Assembly (NCBI GenBank): GCA_016218105.1
Contig: JACRET010000051.1
Location: 1 to 64,000, forward strand
Source: Deltaproteobacteria bacterium
GTDB lineage: Bacteria; Desulfobacterota; GWC2-55-46
Length of the DNA stretch: 64,000 nucleotides
Direction of reading: 5' to 3'
The translations under genes and the position numbers were made by a program. The notes under the pieces were generated by a model. It worked only from the letters and a program-made list of their open reading frames with translations. It ran no database searches and was not told where the DNA came from. Shown piece by piece: positions 53,155-61,060 of this stretch. Positions within the stretch are counted from its first letter, which is position 1. Every line of letters starts with the position of its first letter.

Positions 53155-54024
53155 ATGGACATGCTTAAAAAACTTATCAGCGGCTCGCTTTCGCAAAAGC
53201 AGAAAATCGCCGTGAAGGCCGGATATCACAGGATAAGGCTTTCTCTTATCAACTCCTTCATGAGCTACGGCACGGAATCGCTCAAGGCCAAGCTCAGGGG
53301 AATGGGCATAAAAGAGACTGACACTCTCCTCGTCCACTCAAATTCAAACCCGGAGAGCGGCTTCAAGGGCGCGCCCGCGGACGTGGCGAACGCGCTAACG
53401 GAGCTTGTGGGGATCAAGGGGAACCTCCTGATGGTATCTATCCCTTTCAGGGGCTCGGCCTATGACCACCTCATGAAGGGAAAGACCTTCCACAGGGACA
53501 AGACCATCTCGATGATGGGGCTCATTACCGAGATTTTCAGGAGGAAGAAAGGCGTGCTGAGGAGCCTTCACCCGACGCACCCGGTGCTGGCCTTCGGCAA
53601 AGACAGCGAATGGATCGTCTCAGGCCATGAGGAGTGCAGGTACCCGTGCGGCGCGGGCTCCCCGTTTGACAAGTTCAGACAGCTCGGAGGGAAGATACTC
53701 TTCTACGACGTGGACTTCGGCGCGATAACCTTTTTCCATTATGTGGAGGACATAACCAGGGACAACCTCCCCTTCAAGGTCTACGATGACAAACTCTTCT
53801 CCGTAAAGGCGCATGACGGCAAAGGCGAGCGCGTTATAGAGACTTACGCCTTCAACAAGGATATAGTCCGCAACGCCCGGAAGCTCGAAGACGAGATGAA
53901 AAAAAAGGGCCTGGTGAAGTACGGCAGAATAGGAAACTCCCGCCTTATCCTGGCCGATTCATCCGACGTAGTGGCCTGCCATACCGCAATGGTGGCTGAG
54001 GGCAATTTTCCGTACAACCTGTAA
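53155..54024 (+). CDS. AAC(3)-family N-acyltransferase
   Basis: 289 residues of the aminoglycoside 3-N-acetyltransferase fold: GIKETDTLLVHSN, VSIPFRGSAYDH and the active-site region RSLHPTHPVLAFG, with the later GAGSPFDKF and ITFFHYVE. Members transfer acetyl or other acyl groups from CoA to an amine. Next to two ACPs and a KAS III, it more likely transfers the assembled acyl chain from ACP or CoA to an amino sugar than confers resistance. No ribosome-binding site is visible because the repeat A5 ends just upstream; Met3 at 53161 is an alternative start. Confidence 0.84.
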   Translation: MDMLKKLISGSLSQKQKIAVKAGYHRIRLSLINSFMSYGTESLKAKLRGMGIKETDTLLVHSNSNPESGFKGAPADVANALTELVGIKGNLLMVSIPFRGSAYDHLMKGKTFHRDKTISMMGLITEIFRRKKGVLRSLHPTHPVLAFGKDSEWIVSGHEECRYPCGAGSPFDKFRQLGGKILFYDVDFGAITFFHYVEDITRDNLPFKVYDDKLFSVKAHDGKGERVIETYAFNKDIVRNARKLEDEMKKKGLVKYGRIGNSRLILADSSDVVACHTAMVAEGNFPYNL

Positions 54025-54062
54025 GAAGACGGCGGCGTTAAAGAAAGGGAAAGGAAGCGGCT

Positions 54063-54305
54063 ATGAACGAAAAAGACAAGCTGAAGGAATTCATTATCAC
54101 GGAGGTCTGCCCGGACGCGGGGCTAAAGGATATCGGGGACGACGAGGCCCTGATATCTTCGGGCCTCGTCGATTCACTCGGCATACTCAAAATACTCTCC
54201 TTCGTCGACGAGGAGTTCAGCGTCAATCTCGGTTCCGATGAGATAAGGCACGAAAACTTCTCAACCGTCAGTACGATCTGCTCACTTATAGAAAAGAACA
54301 GGTAA
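54063..54305 (+). CDS. Acyl carrier protein
   Basis: 80 residues, a four-helix carrier protein with the phosphopantetheine site DSLG (Ser38, LVDSLGILK) and acidic character. GGAAAGG...AAGCGG precedes the ATG. It carries acyl groups on the 4'-phosphopantetheine arm for the KAS III, FkbH-like and MaoC-SDR enzymes encoded beside it. Two ACPs side by side suggest one for the starter or glyceryl unit and one for the extender. No dedicated phosphopantetheinyl transferase is in view. Confidence 0.88.
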   Translation: MNEKDKLKEFIITEVCPDAGLKDIGDDEALISSGLVDSLGILKILSFVDEEFSVNLGSDEIRHENFSTVSTICSLIEKNR

Positions 54306-54308
54306 CCA

Positions 54309-54566
54309 ATGGAAAACAAGATCAAAGAACTGTTCGCGGCGATACTTAAGATGAATGCCGAGGCTATCTCCGATTCAGCCACCCCCAGAAACATAAGCGG
54401 ATGGGACTCCCTCCAGCATATGTTTCTGGTCTCTGGTTTCGAGGAGGAGTTCGGCATAGAGATAGAGCCCGAAGAGGCCGTAGAGATGTACAGAGACTAC
54501 AGCGCCTTCAAAAGCGTGGTGGCAAAAAAACTCGGACAGGCCCTATGGCCGGCCGGAAAGAGGTAG
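54309..54566 (+). CDS. Acyl carrier protein (second)
   Basis: 85 residues with the carrier-protein motif GWDSLQHM (Ser34 as phosphopantetheine site) and an acidic EEFGIEIEPEEAVEMY helix. The WDSLQHM form is that found in ACPs paired with FkbH-like proteins. It starts three bases after the first ACP stop and ends four bases before KAS III, so all are co-translated. It may be the glyceryl or lactyl carrier. Confidence 0.87.
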   Translation: MENKIKELFAAILKMNAEAISDSATPRNISGWDSLQHMFLVSGFEEEFGIEIEPEEAVEMYRDYSAFKSVVAKKLGQALWPAGKR

Positions 54567-54570
54567 ACAA

Positions 54571-55632
54571 ATGGCCAAGTCGGAATTCAAAGGCATATCA
54601 ATAAGGGGTATCGGGGCCGCGGTCCCCGGAAATACGATCAGCATTCTGGAAGACCATACCTTTTGCCCCGCCCCTGACAGGAAAAAGATATCGGACCTGA
54701 CAGGCGTTCTCAGCTACCGCAAGGCCGGTGATGGGCTCTGCACCTCTGATCTGTGCGTAGGTGCAGCCAAGGCGCTCCTGGACGGCCTCGGCACAGACCC
54801 GAAGACTATCGACGCCGTCGTTTTCGCGACCATGACTCCGGACTATAAAGCGCCTTCGACGGCCTGCGTACTCCAGGACAGGCTCGGGCTTTCCCATTCA
54901 GTTGTGGCATATGACATCAATATGGGTTGTTCCGGTTATATGGTCGGGCTTTACAACGCATGCTCCCTCATACAGGGCGCAGGGCTTAAGAGGGTTCTCC
55001 TGCTGGCCGGGGACACCCAGACCAGGCTCTGCCATGATAAAGACAAGAACGTTGTATTTCTTTTGGGCGACGGCGGGACGGCGACGCTCCTTGAAAACGA
55101 CCCTGAAGCCGTCCAGCCGATAAAGATAGAACTCTTTACCGACGGGAGCAGGTTCAGAAATCTGTATGTGCCGGCGGGAGGTTTCAGGACGCCATCTACC
55201 GAGGCCACGAGAGAGGTCCATGAGCGCACTGACGGCGGGCTCCGCTCGGATGACCACCTGTACATGGATGGGATGGAGATATTCAAATTCTCTTCCACGG
55301 ACGTTGTCAGGTCCATACAGGATTTCATGGACGCTGAAGGGATCTCCTCTAACGATATGGATTACCTTGTCCTGCATCAGGCAAACAAATTTATGAACGA
55401 CAAGATAGCAAGGAAGCTCAAGTTCCCGCCGGAGAAGGTCGCCTACAGCATCGCGGTTTACGGCAATACCGGCTCGGCTTCCATCCCGCTGACGATAACG
55501 CACAGGTTCAAGGAGATGAAGACCGGGAAAAACATCAGATGCCTCCTTTCTGGATTCGGCGTGGGACTGTCCTGGGGTGTCGCCGATCTGACCCTGAACG
55601 GCATATACTGTCCGCCCGTCGTGGAGCTCTGA
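54571..55632 (+). CDS. 3-oxoacyl-ACP synthase III-like protein (KAS III)
   Basis: 353 residues in the thiolase fold. The catalytic set is complete: Cys120 (NMGCSGYMVG), His269 (VLHQANKFM) and Asn299 (YGNTGSASIPL). KAS III enzymes condense an acyl-CoA starter with malonyl-ACP; relatives in specialised pathways condense hydroxyacyl or glyceryl units, as in tetronate formation with FkbH partners. The cluster context, with a FabD homologue next door, suggests a dedicated short acyl chain. It lies four bases after the second ACP. Confidence 0.9.
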   Translation: MAKSEFKGISIRGIGAAVPGNTISILEDHTFCPAPDRKKISDLTGVLSYRKAGDGLCTSDLCVGAAKALLDGLGTDPKTIDAVVFATMTPDYKAPSTACVLQDRLGLSHSVVAYDINMGCSGYMVGLYNACSLIQGAGLKRVLLLAGDTQTRLCHDKDKNVVFLLGDGGTATLLENDPEAVQPIKIELFTDGSRFRNLYVPAGGFRTPSTEATREVHERTDGGLRSDDHLYMDGMEIFKFSSTDVVRSIQDFMDAEGISSNDMDYLVLHQANKFMNDKIARKLKFPPEKVAYSIAVYGNTGSASIPLTITHRFKEMKTGKNIRCLLSGFGVGLSWGVADLTLNGIYCPPVVEL

Positions 55633-55648
55633 TAACGGAGGCATAAAA

Positions 55649-56590
55649 ATGAAAGACTCCATGGACAGAATAGCCGTTCTCTTTCCCGGGCAGGGCTCGC
55701 AATATGTGGGAATGGGCGCAGACTTGCACAGAAACTGCCGGGAGGTACAGGAACTCTTCGACGAGGCGTCCTCTATCCTCGGCATGGACATGAAGAGGCT
55801 CTGCTTCAGCGGCCCCAATGAGACACTGCGGGAAACGGCTAACGCTCAGCCCGCCGTCACCCTGGTGAACGCGGCCTGTTTTACGGTATTGAAAAAAGAA
55901 GGCATCTGTCCTTACAGCGCCGCCGGCCACAGCCTCGGCGAATACGCCGCATTGTACGCCGCGGGCTCAGTCGGTTTCAGGGATTTGATGGAGCTGGTCA
56001 GACTCCGGGGCATCTTCATGCAGGAGGCCGCTCAGGGAAACCCCGGAGGCATGCTGGCCGTCATAGGGCTCGGGCTTGAAAAGATAAGAGACGTATGCGG
56101 CGAGACTGCTGTCGAGATAGCCAATTATAACTCTCCCGGCCAGACTGTATTGACCGGAGAGGCACGGCCCCTTGAAGAGGCCGCGAAGCTCGCCAAAAAG
56201 GCCGGGGCCAAACTCCTGGTGCCCCTGAAGGTAAGCGGCCCCTGGCACAGCCATCTCATGCAAAGGGCATCCGAAAAAATGGCAGAGGCCCTTAAGACAA
56301 GGGACATCGCGCCCCCCTCGATCCCTGTAGTAGCGAACCTGACGGCAAAATGCGAGCGCGACCCTGAAGCAATTAAAAAAAATCTCGTAGGCCAGATCAC
56401 ATCCCCAGTGATGTGGACTGATTCCGTAGAGAGGCTCGTAAATGACGGCCATACTCTTTTTGTGGAGGCCGGCCCGGGCAAGGTCTTGAAGGGGCTTATG
56501 AGAGAGATAGACAGAAACATAAGGGCATTCAATGTCGAGGATATGGATACGCTTAAGAAGATGAGATCCGAATTCGCGGGAAAGGATTAG
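55649..56590 (+). CDS. fabD: Malonyl-CoA:ACP transacylase-like protein
   Basis: 313 residues: LFPGQGSQYVGM at the N-terminus, the nucleophile motif GHSLGEYAA (Ser95), QEAAQGNPGGMLAVIG, and the active-site His in GPWHSHLM near residue 206. It loads malonyl groups from CoA onto the neighbouring ACP for the KAS III. CGGAGG upstream supports the ATG. This may be a second, cluster-specific FabD separate from the housekeeping copy. The symbol is a family-level name. Confidence 0.9.
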   Translation: MKDSMDRIAVLFPGQGSQYVGMGADLHRNCREVQELFDEASSILGMDMKRLCFSGPNETLRETANAQPAVTLVNAACFTVLKKEGICPYSAAGHSLGEYAALYAAGSVGFRDLMELVRLRGIFMQEAAQGNPGGMLAVIGLGLEKIRDVCGETAVEIANYNSPGQTVLTGEARPLEEAAKLAKKAGAKLLVPLKVSGPWHSHLMQRASEKMAEALKTRDIAPPSIPVVANLTAKCERDPEAIKKNLVGQITSPVMWTDSVERLVNDGHTLFVEAGPGKVLKGLMREIDRNIRAFNVEDMDTLKKMRSEFAGKD

Positions 56591-56600
56591 CGGAAGGAAT

Positions 56601-58415
56601 ATGCAGGATTTAAGCGGGATAAAAACCGGTATCCCCGGCTATGGGTTCACGGATTACATACGCAATCTGGAGGCGGCTGAAAAGGCCTCGGAGGGGCTTG
56701 CATTGAGGCCCCTTAAGGTAGCGGTACTCCGGAGCTACACCGCTGAAATGATCGAGCCTGTTTTAAGGCTGCGTCTCCTCGTCGAAGGCTACAGGCCCGA
56801 GTTCAGTTTCGGCGGCTATAACGGGTTCATCCAGGAGATACTGGATGATGAGAGTTTTCTTTACAGGGCCAGGCCCGATGTCGTGCTCCTCCTCATAAGG
56901 ATCGAAGAGCTTATGCCGGAGTTCGCTAGAGACTTCGGCTCCAGGCCGGCCGCCGACTGGGAACAAGAGATAACCGAGACCGCCAGACGTATCGGCTCTT
57001 TCTGCGGGAAGATATTGGAGCGCCTCTCCTGCCGGATAATAGTCCAGAACATGGTTTTAAGAGACGCTTACTGGGGGATATACGATGCACAGCTCCCGGA
57101 GGGGCAGGTTCACCTTGTCAACGCGCTTAATCGCCGTCTCTCAGAGGAACTTGGCAGAAGGCGCGGTGCGTTCGTCTGGGACTTCAACACATTTGCCGCC
57201 CGCAAGGGGCATGATTCCCTCTATGACCCGAAGATGTGGTATACAGCGAAGAATCCTTTCCGGCAATCGGCTTATGTGCTCATGGGAGAGGAGCTTGGCA
57301 AACACATCCTCAGCGCGGCGGGCAGAGTGAAAAAGTGCATCGTCCTGGACCTGGACAACACCATCTGGGGCGGCGTGGCAGGCGAGGACGGCCCCGACGG
57401 CATAAGGCTTGGGCACGACTATCCAGGCAACTGCTACCGGGAATTTCAGGAGGGATTGCTAAGGCTGTATAACCGCGGAATAATACTCGCAATCAACAGC
57501 AAAAACAACGATGCAGACGCCATGGAGGTCATAGAGAACCATCCTTACATGGCGCTTCGAAAAAGGCACTTTGCCGGGATGGAGATAAACTGGAACGATA
57601 AGGCCGCAAATATGCGCTCCCTCGCCGGTTTTCTGAATATAGGCCTCGACAGCATGATATTCATAGACGACAATCCCGCGGAATGCGAGCGCGTAAAAAC
57701 AGGCTGTCCAGAAGTGGCTGTCATCTGCCTGCCTGACAAACCCTATCTCATCCCTTCGGTGCTCAATTCCCTGCCGGGTATCGAGAAGATAATGCTCCTG
57801 GACGAGGACAGAAAAAAAGGCGAGATGTACATGGCACAAAACGACAGGAAACGCTTCGAAGGGGCTTTCATCAATCTGGACGATTTTCTCAGCGAGCTCG
57901 GGATAGAGCTGGAAATAGCCGCAGCTGACAGTTTCACCACGCCGAGGCTGGCCCAGCTCACGCAGAAGACGAACCAGATGAACATGACTACGAGAAGGTA
58001 CACCGAAGGAGATATCCAGGGGTTCATGGACGGCCCTTCATCCCATGTCTTTTCAGTCTCCGCAAGAGACCGCTTCGGTGACAACGGCGTAATAGGCGCG
58101 GCGATACTGAAGATGCTCGACGGAGGTTGCGTTATCGACACACTGCTTCTCAGCTGCAGGGTTATAGGCAGGGGAATAGAAAGAGCGATGGTCGCCTTTA
58201 TAGCCGATTTCGTCCGGGGCAAGGGGGTTCAAACCCTGACGGCGGAATTCTTCCCCACCGCAAAGAACAAGCCGGCTGAAGGGATGTACGAGAGGCTGGG
58301 CTTCAGTAAGGTTGACGAAAACACCTTTACAGCAGACCTCGACGAAGTGGATTTCCGGTATCCCGCGCACATAAAGATCAGCAGCTGCGTATCAGCTAGG
58401 AAGGTTCCATCTTGA
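56601..58415 (+). CDS. FkbH-like HAD-IIIC protein (acyl-ACP forming)
   Basis: 604 residues. An N-terminal SGNH-like domain (about 1-230) is followed by the HAD-IIIC core with DLDNTIWGG (about residue 248), SKNN and FIDDNPAE, then a C-terminal GNAT-like domain containing LLLSCRVIGRGIE. FkbH proteins convert 1,3-bisphosphoglycerate to glyceryl-S-ACP and start methoxymalonyl-ACP or tetronate pathways. Members in glycan islands accompany hydroxyacyl amides of amino sugars. With two ACPs, KAS III, FabD and MaoC-SDR in the same stretch, it is likely the entry enzyme for an unusual acyl decoration. Which acid it loads is not known. Confidence 0.88.
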   Translation: MQDLSGIKTGIPGYGFTDYIRNLEAAEKASEGLALRPLKVAVLRSYTAEMIEPVLRLRLLVEGYRPEFSFGGYNGFIQEILDDESFLYRARPDVVLLLIRIEELMPEFARDFGSRPAADWEQEITETARRIGSFCGKILERLSCRIIVQNMVLRDAYWGIYDAQLPEGQVHLVNALNRRLSEELGRRRGAFVWDFNTFAARKGHDSLYDPKMWYTAKNPFRQSAYVLMGEELGKHILSAAGRVKKCIVLDLDNTIWGGVAGEDGPDGIRLGHDYPGNCYREFQEGLLRLYNRGIILAINSKNNDADAMEVIENHPYMALRKRHFAGMEINWNDKAANMRSLAGFLNIGLDSMIFIDDNPAECERVKTGCPEVAVICLPDKPYLIPSVLNSLPGIEKIMLLDEDRKKGEMYMAQNDRKRFEGAFINLDDFLSELGIELEIAAADSFTTPRLAQLTQKTNQMNMTTRRYTEGDIQGFMDGPSSHVFSVSARDRFGDNGVIGAAILKMLDGGCVIDTLLLSCRVIGRGIERAMVAFIADFVRGKGVQTLTAEFFPTAKNKPAEGMYERLGFSKVDENTFTADLDEVDFRYPAHIKISSCVSARKVPS

Positions 58416-58538
58416 CAATGTCCTTGTCTCCGGCATCAATAGCAGCAGACAAACTTTCGAGGATATCCATGAGGCGCGCAAAAGACTGTAGCAGGGCAGG
58501 ATGTTAAACCCTAAAAAGGCAGGACAGAGAAAGGCCAT

Positions 58539-59753
58539 ATGCTGAAATCCATCTCAAGCCATTCGAGATATTACGGGTCGTTCATGAATATTGACCTGGC
58601 CAGGATATACCTGGGGCGGACTAAAGAGGCCTGGCCTAACCTGAGCCACATGAAGGCCGCCGTAAGCTGGATTTGCCGCGCGCAGGACGCATTCGGAGAC
58701 GGCGGCGTCGCGAGGAGCTACTCCCTTGTCTACAATCCTTTTTTCAGGAGGAAGGGCTGGACGCCGTCCTATCCCGAGACGACAGGCTACATAATACCCA
58801 CCCTCTTCAAATACGCTTCGCTTGCCGGGGACAGCGCTCTTTTCTCCAGAGCCGTCAGAATGGCGGAGTGGGAATCGCGCGTGCAGCTTGAAAACGGCGC
58901 CGTGCGTGGCGGCACAATCGACTCGCCACCCTCACCGGCCATCTTCAATACCGGACAGGTAATCTTCGGCTGGCTCGCGGCGTACAATGAGACAGGGCGC
59001 GAACAATTCCTGCTCTCAGCGGAAAAGGCGGGTGAATATCTTGTCCGCGAGCAGGACGCGGACGGCGCATGGAGAAAAAACCTTTCAAGGTTCGCGACAG
59101 GCAAGATAGTGACATACGTCTACAACACCCGCACCGCATGGGCTTTGGCGAAATTATACTCGGCTGACAATGAAATAAAATTTCTGGATGCGGCTGTAAG
59201 CAATATCGAATTTGCCTTGAGGCAGCAAAACTCAAACGGCTGGTTCAAGGATAACTGCCTCTACAGGCCGGAAGAACCGCTCACGCATACCATTGCCTAT
59301 GCCATCCGCGGCATTCTGGAAACCGGATTGCTGCTCCGAGAGGAGAGATACATAGAGGCCGCGAAAAAAGCCGCGGACGCTCTCCTTAAGAGACAAAAAA
59401 GCGATGGAAGCCTTCCCGGGACCTTCGATGATAAATGGGAATCGACATCCACATGGAGCTGCCTTACGGGAAACGCCCAGGCCGGCATTATATGGGGCAG
59501 GCTCTACCAGGTAACGGGTGACAGGGGGTACCTGAGCGGGTTGAAGAGGATCAACGAATACCTTAAGCGGGTGCAGCTGCTCGACGCAAAAAACCCGGAC
59601 GTGTTCGGTGGCATTTGCGGATCATATCCGATACACGGCAGTTACGGGAGATTCGAGATATTAAACTGGGCCGTCAAGTTTTTTATAGATTCGCTGATGA
59701 CAGAAAACGAAATTGCCGATCATTCAATGAGCCCTGCCAGCCGCGCCCTCTAG
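58539..59753 (+). CDS. (alpha/alpha)-barrel protein of unknown function, polysaccharide-lyase/hydrolase-like
   Basis: 404 residues made of repeated helix pairs, each with a WxxxxQxxxGxW-like segment (DAFGDGG, DADGAWRKN, NSNGWFKDN, KSDGSLPG), typical of an alpha/alpha toroid as in unsaturated glucuronyl hydrolases, other glycoside hydrolases and terpenoid-cyclase-like folds. No signal peptide is visible, so it may act on cytoplasmic or lipid-linked sugars. Similar unnamed genes are common in O-antigen clusters. I cannot name a reaction. It lies between the acyl-assembly genes and a GT4 gene. Confidence 0.6.
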   Translation: MLKSISSHSRYYGSFMNIDLARIYLGRTKEAWPNLSHMKAAVSWICRAQDAFGDGGVARSYSLVYNPFFRRKGWTPSYPETTGYIIPTLFKYASLAGDSALFSRAVRMAEWESRVQLENGAVRGGTIDSPPSPAIFNTGQVIFGWLAAYNETGREQFLLSAEKAGEYLVREQDADGAWRKNLSRFATGKIVTYVYNTRTAWALAKLYSADNEIKFLDAAVSNIEFALRQQNSNGWFKDNCLYRPEEPLTHTIAYAIRGILETGLLLREERYIEAAKKAADALLKRQKSDGSLPGTFDDKWESTSTWSCLTGNAQAGIIWGRLYQVTGDRGYLSGLKRINEYLKRVQLLDAKNPDVFGGICGSYPIHGSYGRFEILNWAVKFFIDSLMTENEIADHSMSPASRAL

Positions 59754-59755
59754 TC

Positions 59756-61060
59756 TTGAAAAAAGTGCTGTTTATAACCTATCACTTTCCTCCTGACGCC
59801 TCCGTCGGTGGACAGAGGGCGTTTAAATTCGCAAAATATCTCCCGGAATACGGATGGGAGCCCTATATCTTGACAACAGATTATACCGGGGATGGCCTTG
59901 ACGCATCGCCCCTTGACGGCATTAAGCAAATTAAAATCTTTAAGGTGGAGGCGCTTCCCGGGCTGAGAGACCTGTATCTGAGGTTAAAGTATCTTTTCTC
60001 GAAAACACCTAACAGGGCGGCAGAAAAACAAAACAGAAGTTCATTGGAAGGCGAAAATTTTTTAGGGCGGCTAAAACGATATCTCATCTCTTTAACGGTG
60101 CTGCTGGTAGATGACAAAAAAAACTGGATAGCCCCGGCCTTTCTTAAAGCCTTGATGCTTGTGCGAACCCATAAGATCGATTACGTGGTAACTTCCGGAC
60201 CGCCTCATTCCTCTCATCTCATTGGTCTGGCACTGAAAAAGATATCGGGGGTCAAGTGGGCCGCCGATTTCAGAGACCCCTGGACGGATGTCCTTGATTT
60301 CAAGCCCCGTCAGGCCAGGTGCGCCTTGTCGGATAAACTGGATAGAGTACTGGAAAAAAAAGTGATACTGGGCGCGGACAAGGTATTTACGACGACAGAG
60401 CCGTTGATGAATAGATACCTTGAAAGGTACAAGGGCGCGGCGCGGAAGATCAGGCTTCTCACAAACGGCTTTGACGCGAAGAGATTCAGCCCTGACGTCA
60501 AACCCAGATACGCCAGATTCACGATAACCTACGCCGGAACGCTCTATTACAACAGGACGCCTGAACCGCTGTTTAAGTCGATAGCGAAGCTCGTCTCTGA
60601 AAAAAAGATTCGCCCCAATGACTTCGCTATAAAGCTTATAGGGAACTGCGCTTCCGTTGACGGGCGTCCCGTAGCAGAGATCGCAAGAGAGTACGGTCTG
60701 GGAAATGCGGTCGAGTTGCCGGGATATCTGTCCCAATCTGAGGTATTGGGAATCATGCGGAGATCGCACCTCCTGCTGGTTCTTGCTCCGAATCAGCCGC
60801 TTGCCGTTCCCGCAAAGGTCTACGACTGCATAGCATCCGGGACGGATATCCTCGCGCTGACGGACGAGGGCGGCACAAAAGACCTGATCAACGGCATAAA
60901 GGCCGGTTGCTGTTTCTCTCATTCTGAGATCGACGATATCAGCCGCTATATACACGAATCCATAAAAAGCCGCACGACAGGCGTGCCGGCCAGGACAGAG
61001 GCGCACAAACAATTCGACATCAGGGTTATTACCAGAAAATTGAGCGAAGAGCTATCGTGA
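59756..61060 (+). CDS. GT4-family glycosyltransferase
   Basis: About 434 residues. It opens VLKKVLFITYHFPPDASVGG and has a donor-side region LLVLAPNQPLAVPAKVYDCI. It is a paralogue of the enzyme at 48296-49666 (same FPP..VGG start, ADFRDPW and KVYD segment). The start is probably TTG 59756, just two bases after the preceding stop; an upstream ATG (59615) would lie deep in the previous gene. It should add another sugar of the repeat unit. Its stop overlaps the Wzy-like start (GTGA). Confidence 0.85.
   Translation: MKKVLFITYHFPPDASVGGQRAFKFAKYLPEYGWEPYILTTDYTGDGLDASPLDGIKQIKIFKVEALPGLRDLYLRLKYLFSKTPNRAAEKQNRSSLEGENFLGRLKRYLISLTVLLVDDKKNWIAPAFLKALMLVRTHKIDYVVTSGPPHSSHLIGLALKKISGVKWAADFRDPWTDVLDFKPRQARCALSDKLDRVLEKKVILGADKVFTTTEPLMNRYLERYKGAARKIRLLTNGFDAKRFSPDVKPRYARFTITYAGTLYYNRTPEPLFKSIAKLVSEKKIRPNDFAIKLIGNCASVDGRPVAEIAREYGLGNAVELPGYLSQSEVLGIMRRSHLLLVLAPNQPLAVPAKVYDCIASGTDILALTDEGGTKDLINGIKAGCCFSHSEIDDISRYIHESIKSRTTGVPARTEAHKQFDIRVITRKLSEELS

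Noticed and set aside
53155-54024. Aminoglycoside resistance gene.
   Set aside because: Only the fold is shared with AAC(3); context with ACPs and glycan genes points to sugar acylation, and no other resistance or mobile resistance context is present.
54898-55818. Open frame of 306 codons on the minus strand opposite KAS III.
   Set aside because: KAS III on the plus strand has its full catalytic triad; the antisense peptide has no recognisable domain.
60092-61012. Open frame of 306 codons on the minus strand opposite the second GT4.
   Set aside because: Shadow of the GT4 gene, with Arg/Tyr/Cys-rich composition and no motif.
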